From Tamarix chinensis (taxonomy: Eukaryota; Streptophyta; Magnoliopsida; Caryophyllales; Tamaricaceae): 64,000 nucleotides of DNA. A model generated the notes under the pieces. It worked only from the letters and a program-made list of their open reading frames with translations, was not told where the DNA came from and ran no database searches. A program made the position numbers and the translations under genes. The DNA is taken from positions 127,523,122-127,587,121 of the forward strand of contig CM060172.1 in the NCBI GenBank assembly GCA_030549775.1, given 5' to 3'. This document shows positions 34,701-46,571 of this stretch, one piece after another. How positions within the stretch are numbered: the first letter of the stretch is position 1; each line of letters opens with the position of its first letter.

Positions 34701-37700
34701 CCCCGAAACTACGTGGATATAATTCGAGAGATGACTAATTGTGAAACTAATAGCTTGAATCCAGATAATAATGAATGAACTATTATGACCTACTAATTTG
34801 ATATGATAGTGGCCTTGGTACCCACCAGGATGGATTGTATATGGTATTGTATTGATGGGCCTGTAAGCTTGCCTACGAGTTGAGTGGATGGTGTGTATGG
34901 TTGAGTATGATGTTGGCTCTCTAAATATACTATTAAAAGCATCGCTTGGATGCTCCCATGGTAAATTCTCCTATTTCTAAGTAAATGAGCATTAGTGGCA
35001 TATGATCTTGATGCATGTGGCTATCTGTATGATTATTGCATTTCAGTTTATATATGTATAAATCTATATTCATGTGTTTGATGTGTAGCAACTGATGTGT
35101 TGCATGCGAGTCTTACATGTTAGTCTCATATAATGGGTTACTCAGTACCATAGTACTGAAGGGTTCATTTCTTGGCCCCCCTACTTATTCAATAGGCAGA
35201 GACCTTTGCAAGTTAGCTCACAAGCGCTATTCGAGATTTACTAATCGGTATAAGATCATAAGACTATTTGGGAAGATTTTTGTATTTACGTTAAAACTCT
35301 TATACTTCCTTTTTCAATGAATTTATTCTATAACCACTATTAGTGGATTGTATTTCCTGTATTCTAACTATTACACTACTCTGTTTTATAATTGCATTGT
35401 GAATTTAAGTAGTGTAAATTTTTTAGCCTTAGCACATGGTATTAGAATGGTGGAGGGAAACCGGTCTGGTACTAAGTGTGGCGGTAGCACCCCAAAATTT
35501 ACTGTATTTGCTTCCATTTATAACTTTTAAAAACAAAAATTTTTAGTAGTAAATTTTAGGGGTGTTACAATTAACATATGGTGATGCCAACTTATATATT
35601 GACTTTTTCACCACTCTTCTCATCTGACAGAAATGTCAGGTACAACTGGTCCTTACTCATGGTTTTTTACTTTAAGTGATTAATATCTTATCAAAGATTA
35701 CGATCATTCCGAGGATTTATTTCAAATTGAATTTAGGGACCCCACTATATTCAATTGGTAGAATGGTATCAATGGTATACAATCCCAAGGCATAACGATA
35801 TTGGCCACTGCTCTCTACCAATAGAACGATATTAATAATATACAACTCTAGGGCATAAATCTCATAGCCACTATTCAAGTCTGGTGGAACGAACATGTAC
35901 AATCGGTTATGACTTATATGATCTTTTACTTTAAACGATTAATATATTATTCATGATTCTTTATCGCAAGGTCATCATGTACACACACATCTAGGCATTC
36001 AAGGTAGATGATTCATTTTAACATAAACATCGAAAACACATAAAATACAACTGTAACAATACTAGTATTTTTCTTAAAGGACAATGTCATATTTTCTCTA
36101 AGAAGCCCTAATTTTTTGAATTAAGCATAACTTCTTCCCTAGTACTCATTTATCCACCAATATTAGAAAAAAAAATATATCCTCAAATAATATTATTATT
36201 AATATATCCAAAAATTAAGGTCTAACTCTAGCATCTTACACAATCGATAACAATCATATCTCTAGAGTTACTTTTCACAAACCCTATGAAACCCTAATTT
36301 CATAAGCTAAGTATAAATTTTTCTATAATGCTCATATAATCACAAAATTAAATATACATTCATAAAATGAAAATATTAACAACATATCAAAAAATAAGGG
36401 TTCAACACTAACGTCTTACATCAATAATAACACTACCTTTAGGGTTACTATTTATAATTTAAGCCATTTTCTCTTTTTATTTGGACTTAGGCCATTTATA
36501 ATCACTCCAAATGTTCCAGATTATATTCTTAGAATATTTTAAACCATTTAACACATTAAAATAACAAAATTTTCATATTAATCCCATATTGACCAAAATA
36601 CCCTTAAGGATGCCAAAACACCCATATTTTCCATAAAAATCCTATAAGTCTAATATCATTATTTCCCGGTCCTCAATTTATTACATCACCATACATATTA
36701 ACCATTCTCATTATCCACCGACCATAGTTTATCAAAACCACATTACAATACCATTTATCATACTAATTCACTTAGGATTTATAAGATAAGACTTATCATA
36801 ACAATATAATATTAGTGCATGCTTTCTCACCTTACTCACTTTCCATCCTATGATACCACATTATCACATCATAACATTAAAAACATAACAATATCAACAT
36901 AGTCATAATCATACATAACATTTAGAAGAAAACCCTAACTATAACTTGTATATTTACTAAAGGGACACTAGTCTCTAAGAACGTATGAGCCTAACCCGTC
37001 TCCTCTAAGACTACCAAAAAATCACCTAAGAAACAATAATAATACACAATTAGAAATTAATAATATAATAAGGAAACGTTAAGGCAAAATAGGGTGGAAA
37101 ATGGAGCAAAACCAAAGCAACAAGGTGTGGCACAAATGGAGTTGTTGTGGGAGGAAGTGGCACAACAATAGGGGAGCTACGTGAGGACCTCACAGAACTA
37201 GGGTGTTGCAACATGAGCTCCTCACATTGTGGGGGGGAGGGAGGGCAACATGAAGAAGTCATGTTGGTGGGGTGGTGGTAGAGTGAGATGGTGGTGGTTT
37301 TTTGGTAGGTGTAGTGTGAGATGGTGGCATTGTAGGGAGGCAAGCAACGTGAGTTTCTCATGCAGGTAATGGTGACCAGCGTGAGATGCCTATGTTGTGG
37401 TTACTTTGCAATGTGAGGTGAGTGGAAAAGGTATAGCTTCATTAGGGCAAAAATGATGTTTTTTGATCGATCGATGCACGGGGAAGTTGAGAGAAAGGAG
37501 TGGGAATTTGGGGAGAGCTTTATGAGGCATTAAATGAGATAAGGAGAGAGTGGAGGGGCATATATAGAGAATAAGTGGTGGGAATGGTTAAGGATGGCAG
37601 AGAAGGCAAGGAAGGGGGAGTGGACGTAGAGGAGAGGATCAGGGGGATTTTGGGGTAAAAATTTCAATGTCCTATACTAGAGATTTGGGGAGGTGAAGGT

Positions 37701-38110
37701 GATGATGACGATTTTAGGATAGGTAGGGTGTAGGGTTAGAAGCTTGACTGAAGGAAAATGGTCGGGGAGGAGGAAAACACATAGGAAAAAGAGGAAGAAG
37801 GAAGTCGCGTAAAGATTAAGAAAAGGGGGGAAAAGGAAAGGATAAGGAGAAAAAGAAAATAAGTTTAGGGTTACGATTAAAATTAGATTAAAATAATTTA
37901 TATTAGAAAATTAGAGGAAAATTAATTATCAACCATATAGGGTTAGGTTTAGGTTAATAATATTAATGACCTAGAATAAAGAATATGATTAGATTTATAT
38001 TTAGAATTAATGAATTAGAATAAGTTAAACATATAAATTTGTTAATATTAAGATTAGGATAAAATATTAATTACTTGGGATTAAGGTTAGATAAAATTTA
38101 AAACATTAAA

Positions 38111-38587
38111 TTTCCAATTATGTTATGTAACTTAAAATGCTTCAAGCACCCCAATCACCCTCCTATTAAGCAAGCACATATCATGTGAGCACTAAGTGGG
38201 GAAAAAATCCAGCCACTTTCTTTTCATTAAAATATTTGTAGAACAAAATAGATCATCAAAGACGAGCCATGTGGGAATTGAAAAGGGTATTGGAGGCATT
38301 TCTAGTTTTCTACTAACTACAACCAAATGTTAGGATTGTAAGTTAGTTTACGAGTCAACTTGCTTTTGCTTTCAACTTGATTCGTTTGTTTAGTTAAAAG
38401 ATATCAACTCGAACCTTATTTTTATATTTGATTATTAAACAAATAAACTAACTCGTCTCGGTTTGACTCGTTTGTTTGCTAGTCAAGTCATGTAAGACTC
38501 GATTAGAAACTCATATATAATGTATGCATATGTTTCATAAGACCAAAAGTAACCTATAAGCTAAATGTTGATTTATTAAAACTACTT

Positions 38588-38623
<36 letters not shown>

Positions 38624-39300
38624 TGATAGGTTAGTTTTTTTTTATTAAAAAACTATTTCAAATAACTTATAAGCTTTCAACTAGCTTTTAAATTTCCAAC
38701 TAGTTTTGCATTCATATACAACAATTAATTTTAATTATGCCTTATATTATGCTAATTTATATATATATATATAACATTCCAACACAAAATTTTATATAAG
38801 TCAAAATCTACTTTTCACTTTCACTCTTACATTTTTCTTTTATTATCTATACATAAAATATTTTGTTATTTTTTAGTGAATTATATATGTGAAGTTTTAA
38901 AATTATATTTATTAGTTCCTAAAAAATAAATTATTAAAATTACTTTTATTTTATATAGATGGAGTATTTAATAAAAAAAACTGTCAATATAAGTTGAGTT
39001 AATAATAAAGTTTATAACAAAATGAATTAAAACAACTCAATATATTTAAATTACTATAACCAACTCGTCTCAAGTCATTTTTATTAACCGGTGAGTCAAA
39101 CCCAGCTTAAACACTAATATGTATGCTTGTTTAGTAAATGAGCCAGGTTGGGCTCAAGCCAACTGAATTGACTCATTCCAGATCTATTAGTACACTGGAT
39201 ACATAAACCTTCATTTCATATTATCGTTGATCCAGCCTCCATTCATCGACTATAACCAGATACTCAAGAAGTCGAGATACGAGTAGGAATCTTGTGCAAA
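38111..39300. other. AT-rich spacer before the PRELI gene
   Basis: Contains an (AT)n run at 38590-38619. It also has scattered ACTCGTTTG/AACTCG phrases near 38400-38500 and 39060-39180 that may be the ends of an old inverted-repeat element. No gene. Confidence 0.4.
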
Positions 39301-39531
39301 CTGAAAATCCACGTCAAACTTGAGAGATGAACAGTCATTTTATTTCAGTTAACATAACTACACGACGAGGAGATGGCGGCATCTACACTCCATAAACTTC
39401 TATAGTTTTACATTCTTTGCTATTATTCTAAGACCCCTTCCCTGTCGGCCTCAAACAAAGACCTCAAAATCCTCGTTGTAGAGAGAAAAAAACAAACAGA
39501 TTAGATAGAGATCTACATCTCCAGCAGAAAC
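39300..39531 (-). other. Probable 3' UTR of the PRELI gene (end approximate)
   Basis: Sequence of gene-like composition after the stop codon on the - strand; AT-rich repeats resume beyond about 39300. The end is inferred. Confidence 0.35.
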
Positions 39532-40089
39532 TCAAAGTGAAATCCCCCCTGATTCTGCTTCAAGATACCTACACATCCTTTCCATGACTTCCCTACCCTT
39601 AACACTATTCTGCATAAACTTCTCAGCACACTTCTGCTCAACCTTCTCAGCCATAGATGCCAAAGCTGACAAGGGCTTAATCCTTATACTAGTCTCTTGC
39701 CTACACAACGTCCACCCGATCGGATTATCTGGATGTGGATCATACCTAATCTTCTCCTCAACCTCGACAAACTTCTGCAGAGTCACGTTCCTGGTAGTGA
39801 GTTGCATGGACCTGGTCTTTGCATCCACCATAGTTGCTTCAAGGCAGTGGCAGATGTCTTGGCCGATGATCCTTTTAAGGAACCAGGGGCCAGGTGCATG
39901 TATAGTCAATGCACGGGACGTGTAAAGTTTTCCAGAGGATGGTTCGAGCTTCTTGTCAAGCATGTCAACTTCAAGGATGTGGGAGAGTATTCTTTTGTTC
40001 TCAGGATCGGAGAATTTTCGCCATGACGCTGCAGTTACACGTTCCCATGGATGCTTATAGATGTGTTCTTGTTTGTATGCCTTCACCAT
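39532..40089 (-). CDS. PRELI/MSF1 (Ups/slowmo) family mitochondrial lipid-transfer protein, 185 aa
   Basis: The N-terminus MVKAYKQEHIYKHPWERVT is the family start, in which HPWE precedes the first helix. LYTSRALT and the APGPWFLKRIIGQD block follow near residues 57-80, then the conserved strand 'ARSMQLTTRNVT' and the C-terminal helix. The PRELI/MSF1 domain fills almost the whole protein, as usual for members of about 180 residues. Yeast Ups1 and animal PRELID proteins act in the mitochondrial intermembrane space with Mdm35/TRIAP1 and carry phosphatidic acid or phosphatidylserine between the membranes; the same role is inferred here. The frame is intact in one coding exon. The start is the first ATG, 18 bases after a splice acceptor. 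No unusual residues seen. Confidence 0.93.
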   Translation of the reverse strand: MVKAYKQEHIYKHPWERVTAASWRKFSDPENKRILSHILEVDMLDKKLEPSSGKLYTSRALTIHAPGPWFLKRIIGQDICHCLEATMVDAKTRSMQLTTRNVTLQKFVEVEEKIRYDPHPDNPIGWTLCRQETSIRIKPLSALASMAEKVEQKCAEKFMQNSVKGREVMERMCRYLEAESGGISL

Positions 40090-40107
40090 CGCTTTCCAGT
40101 TGGTAGG

Positions 40108-40841
40108 CTGCAGGGGTTGGACACAATTTATTTTTTGGGTTCAGACGTTGAAAGCATAGACGCAGCCGGCCTAGGCTACCCAACATAGTAGCACAAGAGA
40201 ACGGGCTTGAAAGCTAATGACTGGATTATGATCTAAATGCCAGTGTTTGGATTAATGGACCAAATCTGACTCTGATGAATGCCGAATCCCTTCTTCCGAT
40301 AGTCGTGGATCATAGTTTTGTGTAAAGCACTATCAAAACAGGTAATGATAATGGTGGCTAATTCCAATACAGGTATTGGGACAAATAGCAATCAAGAAAA
40401 ACAAAATCTAGGCAACAATTCCAGCTTATTACAAGCTTGCAAGGACCGAGCTATTGGACAGCCACTATCAAACGACACGATGATGCAAGAAATTCTCTTT
40501 TTCCATTTTAAATGAATCTCAATCAGGGGAGTAATCGACAAAATTTTAACTTGGCGATAGAAAAAAATTACCTCCCACAATAACCAATTCAACTAATAAA
40601 TCACATATCAAGTAAAGAAAAACAACACAGAAATAATAATTATTTTTAAAAAAAAAAAACATTAAATTACCCGAACCGGCAATCAAAATGCGACGCAAAT
40701 TTTCAAGTTCAGGAAACGGATAATCAAAAGAGAAAGAGCGTCGAATGATCGAGAAAACAACCAGCATTCAATAATTGATGACAGATTCAATCAATAATCT
40801 GAAATACAACGACAAAAAACTGAGGAGGGGTCGAAACGCAC
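40108..40841 (-). other. Leader intron of the PRELI gene
   Basis: On the - strand the donor CAGAAG|GTGCGTTTC (at 40842/40841) and the acceptor AACCCCTGCAG|CC (at 40108/40107) enclose an AT-rich stretch with a T-rich 3' part. The small frames inside it (40318-40767) are not genes. Confidence 0.65.
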
Positions 40842-40950
40842 CTTCTGATCGTGGTTCTTGATTCGAACCCTAAGATCGCAGATTGGGACGTGAGAGTGAG
40901 AGGGGGAGAAACTCAAAGAGGCGGTGGATAGACGGGGGCGGCTAAAGAGA
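40842..40950 (-). other. First (non-coding) exon of the PRELI gene, start approximate
   Basis: The - strand reads as a CT-rich leader (CTCTCACTCTCACG) that ends at CAGAAG before the donor. Its upstream limit is inferred from the change in composition near 40950. Confidence 0.45.
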
Positions 40951-42029
40951 AACAGGAGGTTTTGTGGAAATGGTCTTATACGAAGACGTGCATGCTAGTT
41001 AGATGAACTTATTGTCTTTGAGCCGTCCATTTAGTACGAGAGGGAGTTGACGGTCAATGTCTCCCAAAGGCGGTTCGAGCATCGATGTACGCATAACGCA
41101 TGTTCCGTGACCGTGAGCGGCGTTATTACTTATAAGGGGATGGTAAATTTTTCTACGAGGGTACCCATTGGTGGAAAAGTCTAGCAGTCAATGATATTTG
41201 AGTTGTTGCGTATACATCGATCCGTTAGTTGATTAGACATTTAAATTAGATGTTCATATAATATTCAATTCTTGTATAAAAATGGTTAACACACTTCTGT
41301 AACGTAACTCAAACGACTAAAATAAAATAAAATATGTCAAAATACCAGAGACTCACTTGATAATTATTTATTGGGTTAATGAACAAGAAAACAAGGGGAT
41401 TTCTTGGCCACGGACGTAGGAAATAGAAATTTGCGGGGTGGGGTGAATCGTGGATCCTACTTTTACTTTCATCTTTTCTCTATTTTTGGTTTTTTTCGAT
41501 GTTTTTTGGGTAAATGTTTGATGGGGTCTTGTTAGATTGTAAATTAAGTACTAAAATGAATATCAAATAAATTTATATATACTGAATATTATAATGATTT
41601 TTTTTATTTATGAAAATCATTTTAAGTGCATTATGATAGAAAAATGAAGAAGAATAAATATACCTATTACAGAAAATGATAAATATTCTCAACTAAAATA
41701 CATTATTAATTTAAAAAATAATTTATGATAAATTTTATTTAAGGACATGTATATTTGATATAGTATTTTTCAGATTTCATGTGCTTTGTATAATTTCATT
41801 TAAATATTTTCACATCTAAATTTATTTTACTCGAGTGTCAAGATGTTGAAAATATTTTTCTCCAGTTTATTTTTTAAGTTTTACATATTAAAAATGTAAA
41901 ATAATTATACCAAATTATTGTTGAGATTTTTTTTCTATAAATAGAGATCCATATAGGTAGACTTTTGATTAAAAAAACTTATGGTTACACAAAATTACAA
42001 AAAAAAAAAGAAGGTAAAATATCAATGCT
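40951..42029. other. PRELI promoter side and AT-rich spacer
   Basis: 40951-41130 has gene-like composition and probably holds the promoter of the - strand PRELI gene, but no TATA box is assigned. From about 41210 it is AT-rich without a recognised feature. Confidence 0.35.
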
Positions 42030-42330
42030 AATATGAAAAATTAACAATTGTGAAACATCCTTGGTAACAACAATGAAACATCAATAGCAATAATGATGAA
42101 CTATTAGTAACAAGAATGATTAAAGTTGAAACATGAAGACAACTATAATAAAATATGAAAATAACTATGGTAAAACATGAAGAAAATAATGGTAAAATAT
42201 AAATATAACAATGGTGAAACATGAAAAAAAAAATTACAATTAATGGTGGTGAAATATGACAACAAATACGATAAGCATGGAGGCAATAATAGTTAAGAAA
42301 ACTATGATAAAACCTTGAAGAAAAAAATGA
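42030..42330. repeat. Degenerate short tandem repeat with AATGGTGAAACATGAA cores
   Basis: At least eight imperfect copies of a 20-35 bp phrase (variants of ACTATGGTAAAACATGAAGAAAAT) follow one another. The 104-residue frame on the - strand is a product of the repeat. Confidence 0.6.
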
Positions 42331-42360
42331 GAGCTTGTACATGCACTCACAAATGGTCGG

Positions 42361-42448
42361 TAAGAAGACATTTCATACCCTCCCTCATTAAGCCTAGGCT
42401 AACATAAGAAGACATTTCATACCCTCCCTCATTAAGCCTAAGCTAACA
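42361..42448. repeat. 44-bp tandem duplication
   Basis: Two nearly identical units starting TAAGAAGACATTTC at 42361 and 42405. They differ by one base (CTAGGC versus CTAAGC) and at the unit end. Confidence 0.9.
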
Positions 42449-42449
42449 C

Positions 42450-43370
42450 AAGCTTCTTCATTATTTGATAAGTCTAGTACAAATTTCTACTTGATGTCAA
42501 TTAGAGCCTAACAAATTGTACAAGTTACTCCCTAATGATAAATCCTAAGAACTGGTTGTTAGGCCTAATGTGTACCAAATCCCTTGAATGAATTGATTTT
42601 CTCGCCATTCCCATATTTCTCATTATTCGTTCTACTTGTGCCCATGTCTTTTCCCTCAACCTTGGACAATATGCCAAGCCAACTTAGACTAGAAATTTTT
42701 TTAGACCTTATTCTAGTTGAGCTCTTCTCAAGTCTGGCCTACCAACCGATCCCATCAATTGGTATTTTGGAGGCTGATACACTTTGCATGTTCAACCCAC
42801 TTTAATCAACTAATGTATTAAAGATGATTATCCCCTCTTGGATGACCGGCCTAAGCGCTTTGCCAATTAACCAACTTTGGCCTCAATATTGATCCTCAAG
42901 ACACTTCCATATGGTAGAACCCCAACAATTCTCCCTCTCTTGAGACATTGGAATAATTCATTTCATCTTCATTGAGAAGAACCATGCAACATGGTCATCC
43001 CAACCTCATAGAAATAAATATCCTAACTTTTTATGCATGTATGACCCATTTGCATCAATGTGGACCTTCTCTCAATAGAGTTACTTCTCTTCTAACACAT
43101 CTCGCATCCAAAGATACAAGACCTCGATATAATTGTATCTTGAGAGGAATATAACATTCTTACTACCATGGGTGGTGCTCTGTGAGTCATTGCGTACCAT
43201 AAACTTATCCACTCTCAAGCTGGTTTCCCTAAATAATCTCTTCATCCAAAACATCTTCTTACACCACCCCCTTAGTAATGGCTATATATTTTGTCTTGGT
43301 CATAGATAGAACTACACACTTTTACAATAGGGGCATGCATGAGAAAACCCCCTTATAAAAGGTGAATAGG
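42450..43370 (-). mobile_element. Third Copia-type relic (LTR and polypurine tract)
   Basis: AACAATTCTCCCTCTCTTGA (42926-42945) is the complement of a polypurine tract followed by TGTTGGGG, a common LTR start. The LTR would lie to the left (down to about 42500) and pol to the right, but no pol motif is readable. Boundaries are rough. Confidence 0.4.
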
Positions 43371-43387
43371 AAACCTTTTTGACCTAA

Positions 43388-43510
43388 TTGTGATACCCTA
43401 ATATCAAGTAATTAATATCATAAACTAATTTCAATCTCAAAAAATATTATTTACACCCTACCCTAACTCTTTAATCCTAATTTTTAACTTAACCCTAATC
43501 TCTATTATGG
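43388..43510 (+). mobile_element. Head of a C-type LTR, interrupted by a Cassandra element
   Basis: It starts TGTGATACCC followed by an AT-rich head with many CCCTAA phrases. After the Cassandra it continues at 44282-44480 and enters a CT-rich tract (44390-44480), as in LTR C. It then stops abruptly at a gypsy pol fragment. Confidence 0.45.
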
Positions 43511-43515
43511 GTTAT

Positions 43516-44276
43516 TATAATACCCCAAATTGATGGGAGTGTTATAAGAATTGATCTGGCTACTTATATCAACATGGTATACTATTCTTGTAGTGATTCC
43601 ATTCTAAGAACTCTACGGTTAAGCGTGTTAGTCATAGAATAAATTTTAAGATGGGTGACCCTCCTAGGAAGTTTTAGAAATTTTCTAAAAATTTCTTGGA
43701 GAGCGTATGAGTTAGGACAAAACACGCTGAAAGGATTCATATTGATCTGTAAGGCCAACCGATCAATCCAAAAATCACTCTAGGGTAGCCTCCATGTGGT
43801 CGTATTAACTCAAGGAGTTACAAATGGCATCAGAGTGAAACCATGACCGCAATCTTAACTTGGATAAGTCATTTAGTCACCTAGTAGGATGATTATTGAG
43901 ATAAACTATATTGAGACAATTAGTGGCTGAGGCGCAACGAGGACGTTGCGTTCTTTGAGTGGGGGTGAATATAATACCCCAAAATGAACAGAGTGTTATA
44001 ATGATTGATCTGACTACTTATATCACTATGGTATACCATCCTTTTGGTGATTCCCTCTTAGGAACTCTATAGTTAAGCGTACTATCCGTGGAGTAATTTT
44101 TAGGATGGGTGACCCTCCTAGGAATTTTCAAAAAAATTTTGAAAATTTCTTGGAAAGAATGTGAGTGAGGATAAAACACACTAAAAGGACTCATGTTGAT
44201 CTGTGATGCCAACTGATCAATTCAAAAAGTGTTCCAAGATAGCACCTGTGTGGTCATATCAAATTGGAATGTTATA
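43516..44276 (+). mobile_element. Complete Cassandra-type TRIM retrotransposon, copy 1
   Basis: The two LTRs of 307 bp (43516-43822 and 43970-44276) both begin TATAATACCCC. A primer-binding site starts at 43825 (TGGCATCAGAG, one change from the initiator-Met type TGGTATCAGAG), and a purine tract TGAGTGGGGGTGAA lies before the 3' LTR. The 5-bp target-site duplication is GTTAT (43511-43515 and 44277-44281). Each LTR holds a 5S rRNA-like domain, the hallmark of Cassandra. The internal region is only about 147 bp and non-coding, so movement would need proteins from other elements. Inserted in a C-type LTR head. Confidence 0.92.
43575..43674 (+). pseudogene. 5S rRNA-like domain in the 5' LTR of Cassandra copy 1
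   Basis: It follows 5S rRNA order: GAACTCTACGGTTAAGCGTG at 43608-43627 corresponds to the A-box region, and AGATGGGTGACCCTCCTAGG at 43649-43668 to the C-box region. The 3' LTR carries the partner at about 44027-44124 (AGTTAAGCGT at 44071). Confidence 0.85.
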
Positions 44277-44489
44277 GTTATTAATACTTTAATATGAAAC
44301 TAACCCTAAAAAGTTGTTAAATAAATTATACCAATACCCTAACCTAAAATTAATTTAACCTAATTTTAATTCTAAACCCAAACTTATGTTTTTTTTTTCT
44401 CTCTTCTTCCTTTTCAGTTTTCCTTTTTCTCCTTCTTCCTTTTTTCCCCTTTGGTTGGTTTCTTTTTCCCTTCTCTACTATGAATAACA

Positions 44490-45440
44490 CTTGGAGTTTG
44501 GAGTGTTTAGCTGACACTTATATTAAGAATATTTTGATGTTGCATAGGGTACCTAGTTTGATTGTGTCAGATAGGGACACAAGGTTTCAAGATAGGTTCT
44601 AGTTAGCTCTCTAAGCAGCTTTTGGTAACACGATTAACTTTAGTACAAATTTTCATTCAAAGATTAATGGGTAGATAGAAAGAATTATACATATAGTGGA
44701 GGAAATGTTAAAGGCATGTGCATTATACTTCCATGGGACTTGGGATGATCAATTTCCCTTAGTCAAGTTTTCTTATAACAATAGCCATCATTCTAGCATA
44801 GACATGGCTCCTTTTGAAGCTTTATACGAGAGTAAATTTTGAACCCTATTGACATGGTGTGAGGTTGGAGAGAGGTTGCTTACTGGACCAAAGTATATCC
44901 AATAAACAATATATAAGATTCGTATTATCTAGGAAAGAATGAAGGCATCTCAGAGTCGACATAAAATCTATGTTGATCGAAAGAGGAGGAATAAGGAGTA
45001 CTTAGTAGGTGATCATGTGTTTCTTAAGGTATCACTAATGAAAGGAGTGAAATGGTGTGGTATAATAAGAAATTTGAGTCTTAAATTCATCAGGCCTTAT
45101 AAGATATTGGAGCAAGTGAGTGAAGTATTGTATAGGGTGGCTCTACCAGTGGATTTGGAGAGGGTGCATAATGTTTTTCACGTATCCATGTTAGGATCTT
45201 ACATACCCAACCCATCACATGTGATCTAGCATGAGCCATTAAAACTTGGAGACACTTTAACCTATGAGGATAGACCAATTAAGATTTTGGATCGTCAAAA
45301 GAAGAGGTTAAATAGTAAAAAATTCCTTATGGTAAAAGTTTTATGGATGAACCATGGAACCACATAAGCTCAATGGGAAGTGGAGGCTATTATGCGGGCA
45401 CAATACCCTCATCTCTTCAATTAATTGAGGTATATTGAGT
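44490..45440 (+). pseudogene. Ty3/gypsy pol remnant: integrase core to C-terminus
   Basis: SDRDTRF is readable at about 44567, followed by broken-frame blocks typical of gypsy integrase up to 44900. The frame 44939-45229 then carries the integrase C-terminal part, with VGDHVFLKVSLMKGV and HNVFHVSML. It ends near 45440 with a tail like those of chromodomain-free elements. Stops and frame changes break it, so it is not functional. The 5' side is cut off at a CT-rich LTR fragment. Confidence 0.85.
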
Positions 45441-45459
45441 TTTGAGGACAACACTCCTT

Positions 45460-46525
45460 AGGAGGGGTGAGTGTAATACATTGCTAATTAATAGGATTTC
45501 AAAATATTTTATAATATTAGGTGAATTAAGTTTTTTTATTATATGCATGTTGGTGTGTTATTTTGTTACGTATTTACATAGGTTAAATAACGAGTAATGG
45601 AACTTATTTAAATTTATACCTTTATAATCATTTACCTATAGCCCAATATATTCATATACATATATTTGTAAAGGAGAAGATATTTAAGCTTGTATAGGTT
45701 CATATATATTTGCATACAAGAGTGTGTGTGCCTAGAGATATATATGTATAGGGGTGTGCTTATATTTATTCACATATAATAATAAATATATTAAGTGTGT
45801 GGGTATATTGTTTATATATATAAGGGGTATGTGTGTATGGTTCATATATGAGTTAGGTGTGTGTATATGTATGTAATATGCATATAAAGAAAAATAAAAT
45901 AAAATAAAATATTATAAAGGAGGTAGATAGTACCTTCACGTTAGTAATATGTAGGCTAGCAATTAAAGTTAATTGTTACTTTTGTAGTCATGAGAAAGGA
46001 ATGTAGGGTCAAGATCTAAAGAAATTCAATTGTACATAGAGTGTGTAGTTAATATTAGTACTCCACAAACTAACTAAAGCCTATTGCCTACTAATAGGAT
46101 GACTTAGGATAGTATAGATTTTTTTTTGAATTATGAATTAGGAAAGGTAGTGGTGTGCAGTGTGCGTGAGAAATAAGGGAAGTTGTTTAGTGGTGAAGGA
46201 AATAGACCAGGTAAATGGAAACTTGGCAAATCTAGGGATATGAGACTTGCATCAACCAACTACAAATCTTTATAAATAGTAGTAGCATAGTTATTTTATA
46301 TACATCGAGTACTCTCACATATAGATCCACCACCTCTATTAAGTTAAAATTTAGGCATTAAACATCTAAAATGGGTAGTTGAGGCTCTCATTGTATTTCA
46401 CAATAGCAACTCTTCAGGTATCTCTAGATAGGTTGTAAAGGTGGATCAAGTTGTTTGATGTTGGTACACATGTCTCATCCTTTTAAATTTTAAATTTAAA
46501 TATATATTAATTATTTTTGGATTAC

Positions 46526-46571
<46 letters not shown>

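Larger units (their letters stand above)
30379..35569 (+). mobile_element. 5.2 kb LTR (F2), nested, with perfect 5-bp target-site duplication
   Basis: It begins TATAAAACCCC (first dinucleotide TG mutated to TA) and ends AGGGGTGTTACA. Both sides carry ATTAA (30374-30378 and 35570-35574). Parts: AT-rich head, a 1.3 kb CT-rich tract (30680-31930), a six-unit 146-bp tandem array, a five-unit ~60-bp block with ATAATAGTGG cores, and a weak terminal hairpin about 95 bp from the end. It is larger than relative C mainly because of the array and the CT tract. The 188-, 112- and 97-residue frames in the CT tract are low complexity. Confidence 0.8.
29857..38110 (-). mobile_element. D-type LTR (F), interrupted by a nested 5.2 kb LTR
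   Basis: The first part (29857-30378) starts TATAATAACTC (TG mutated to TA) and follows LTR D 19399-19930 block by block. The second part (35575 to about 38110) continues it, for example 'TTTACTTTAAGTGATTAATATCTTAT' as in D near 20490 (two pieces, 35665-35690), and ends with a GA-rich tract (37780-37860) like D. The right terminus is degenerate and approximate. The insertion between the halves is at an ATTAA site. No coding sequence; the 103-residue frame at 37050-37361 lies in a low-complexity part. Confidence 0.65.

Noticed and set aside
39584..40106. + strand frames over the PRELI gene
   Set aside because: Antisense shadows of an intact conserved protein.
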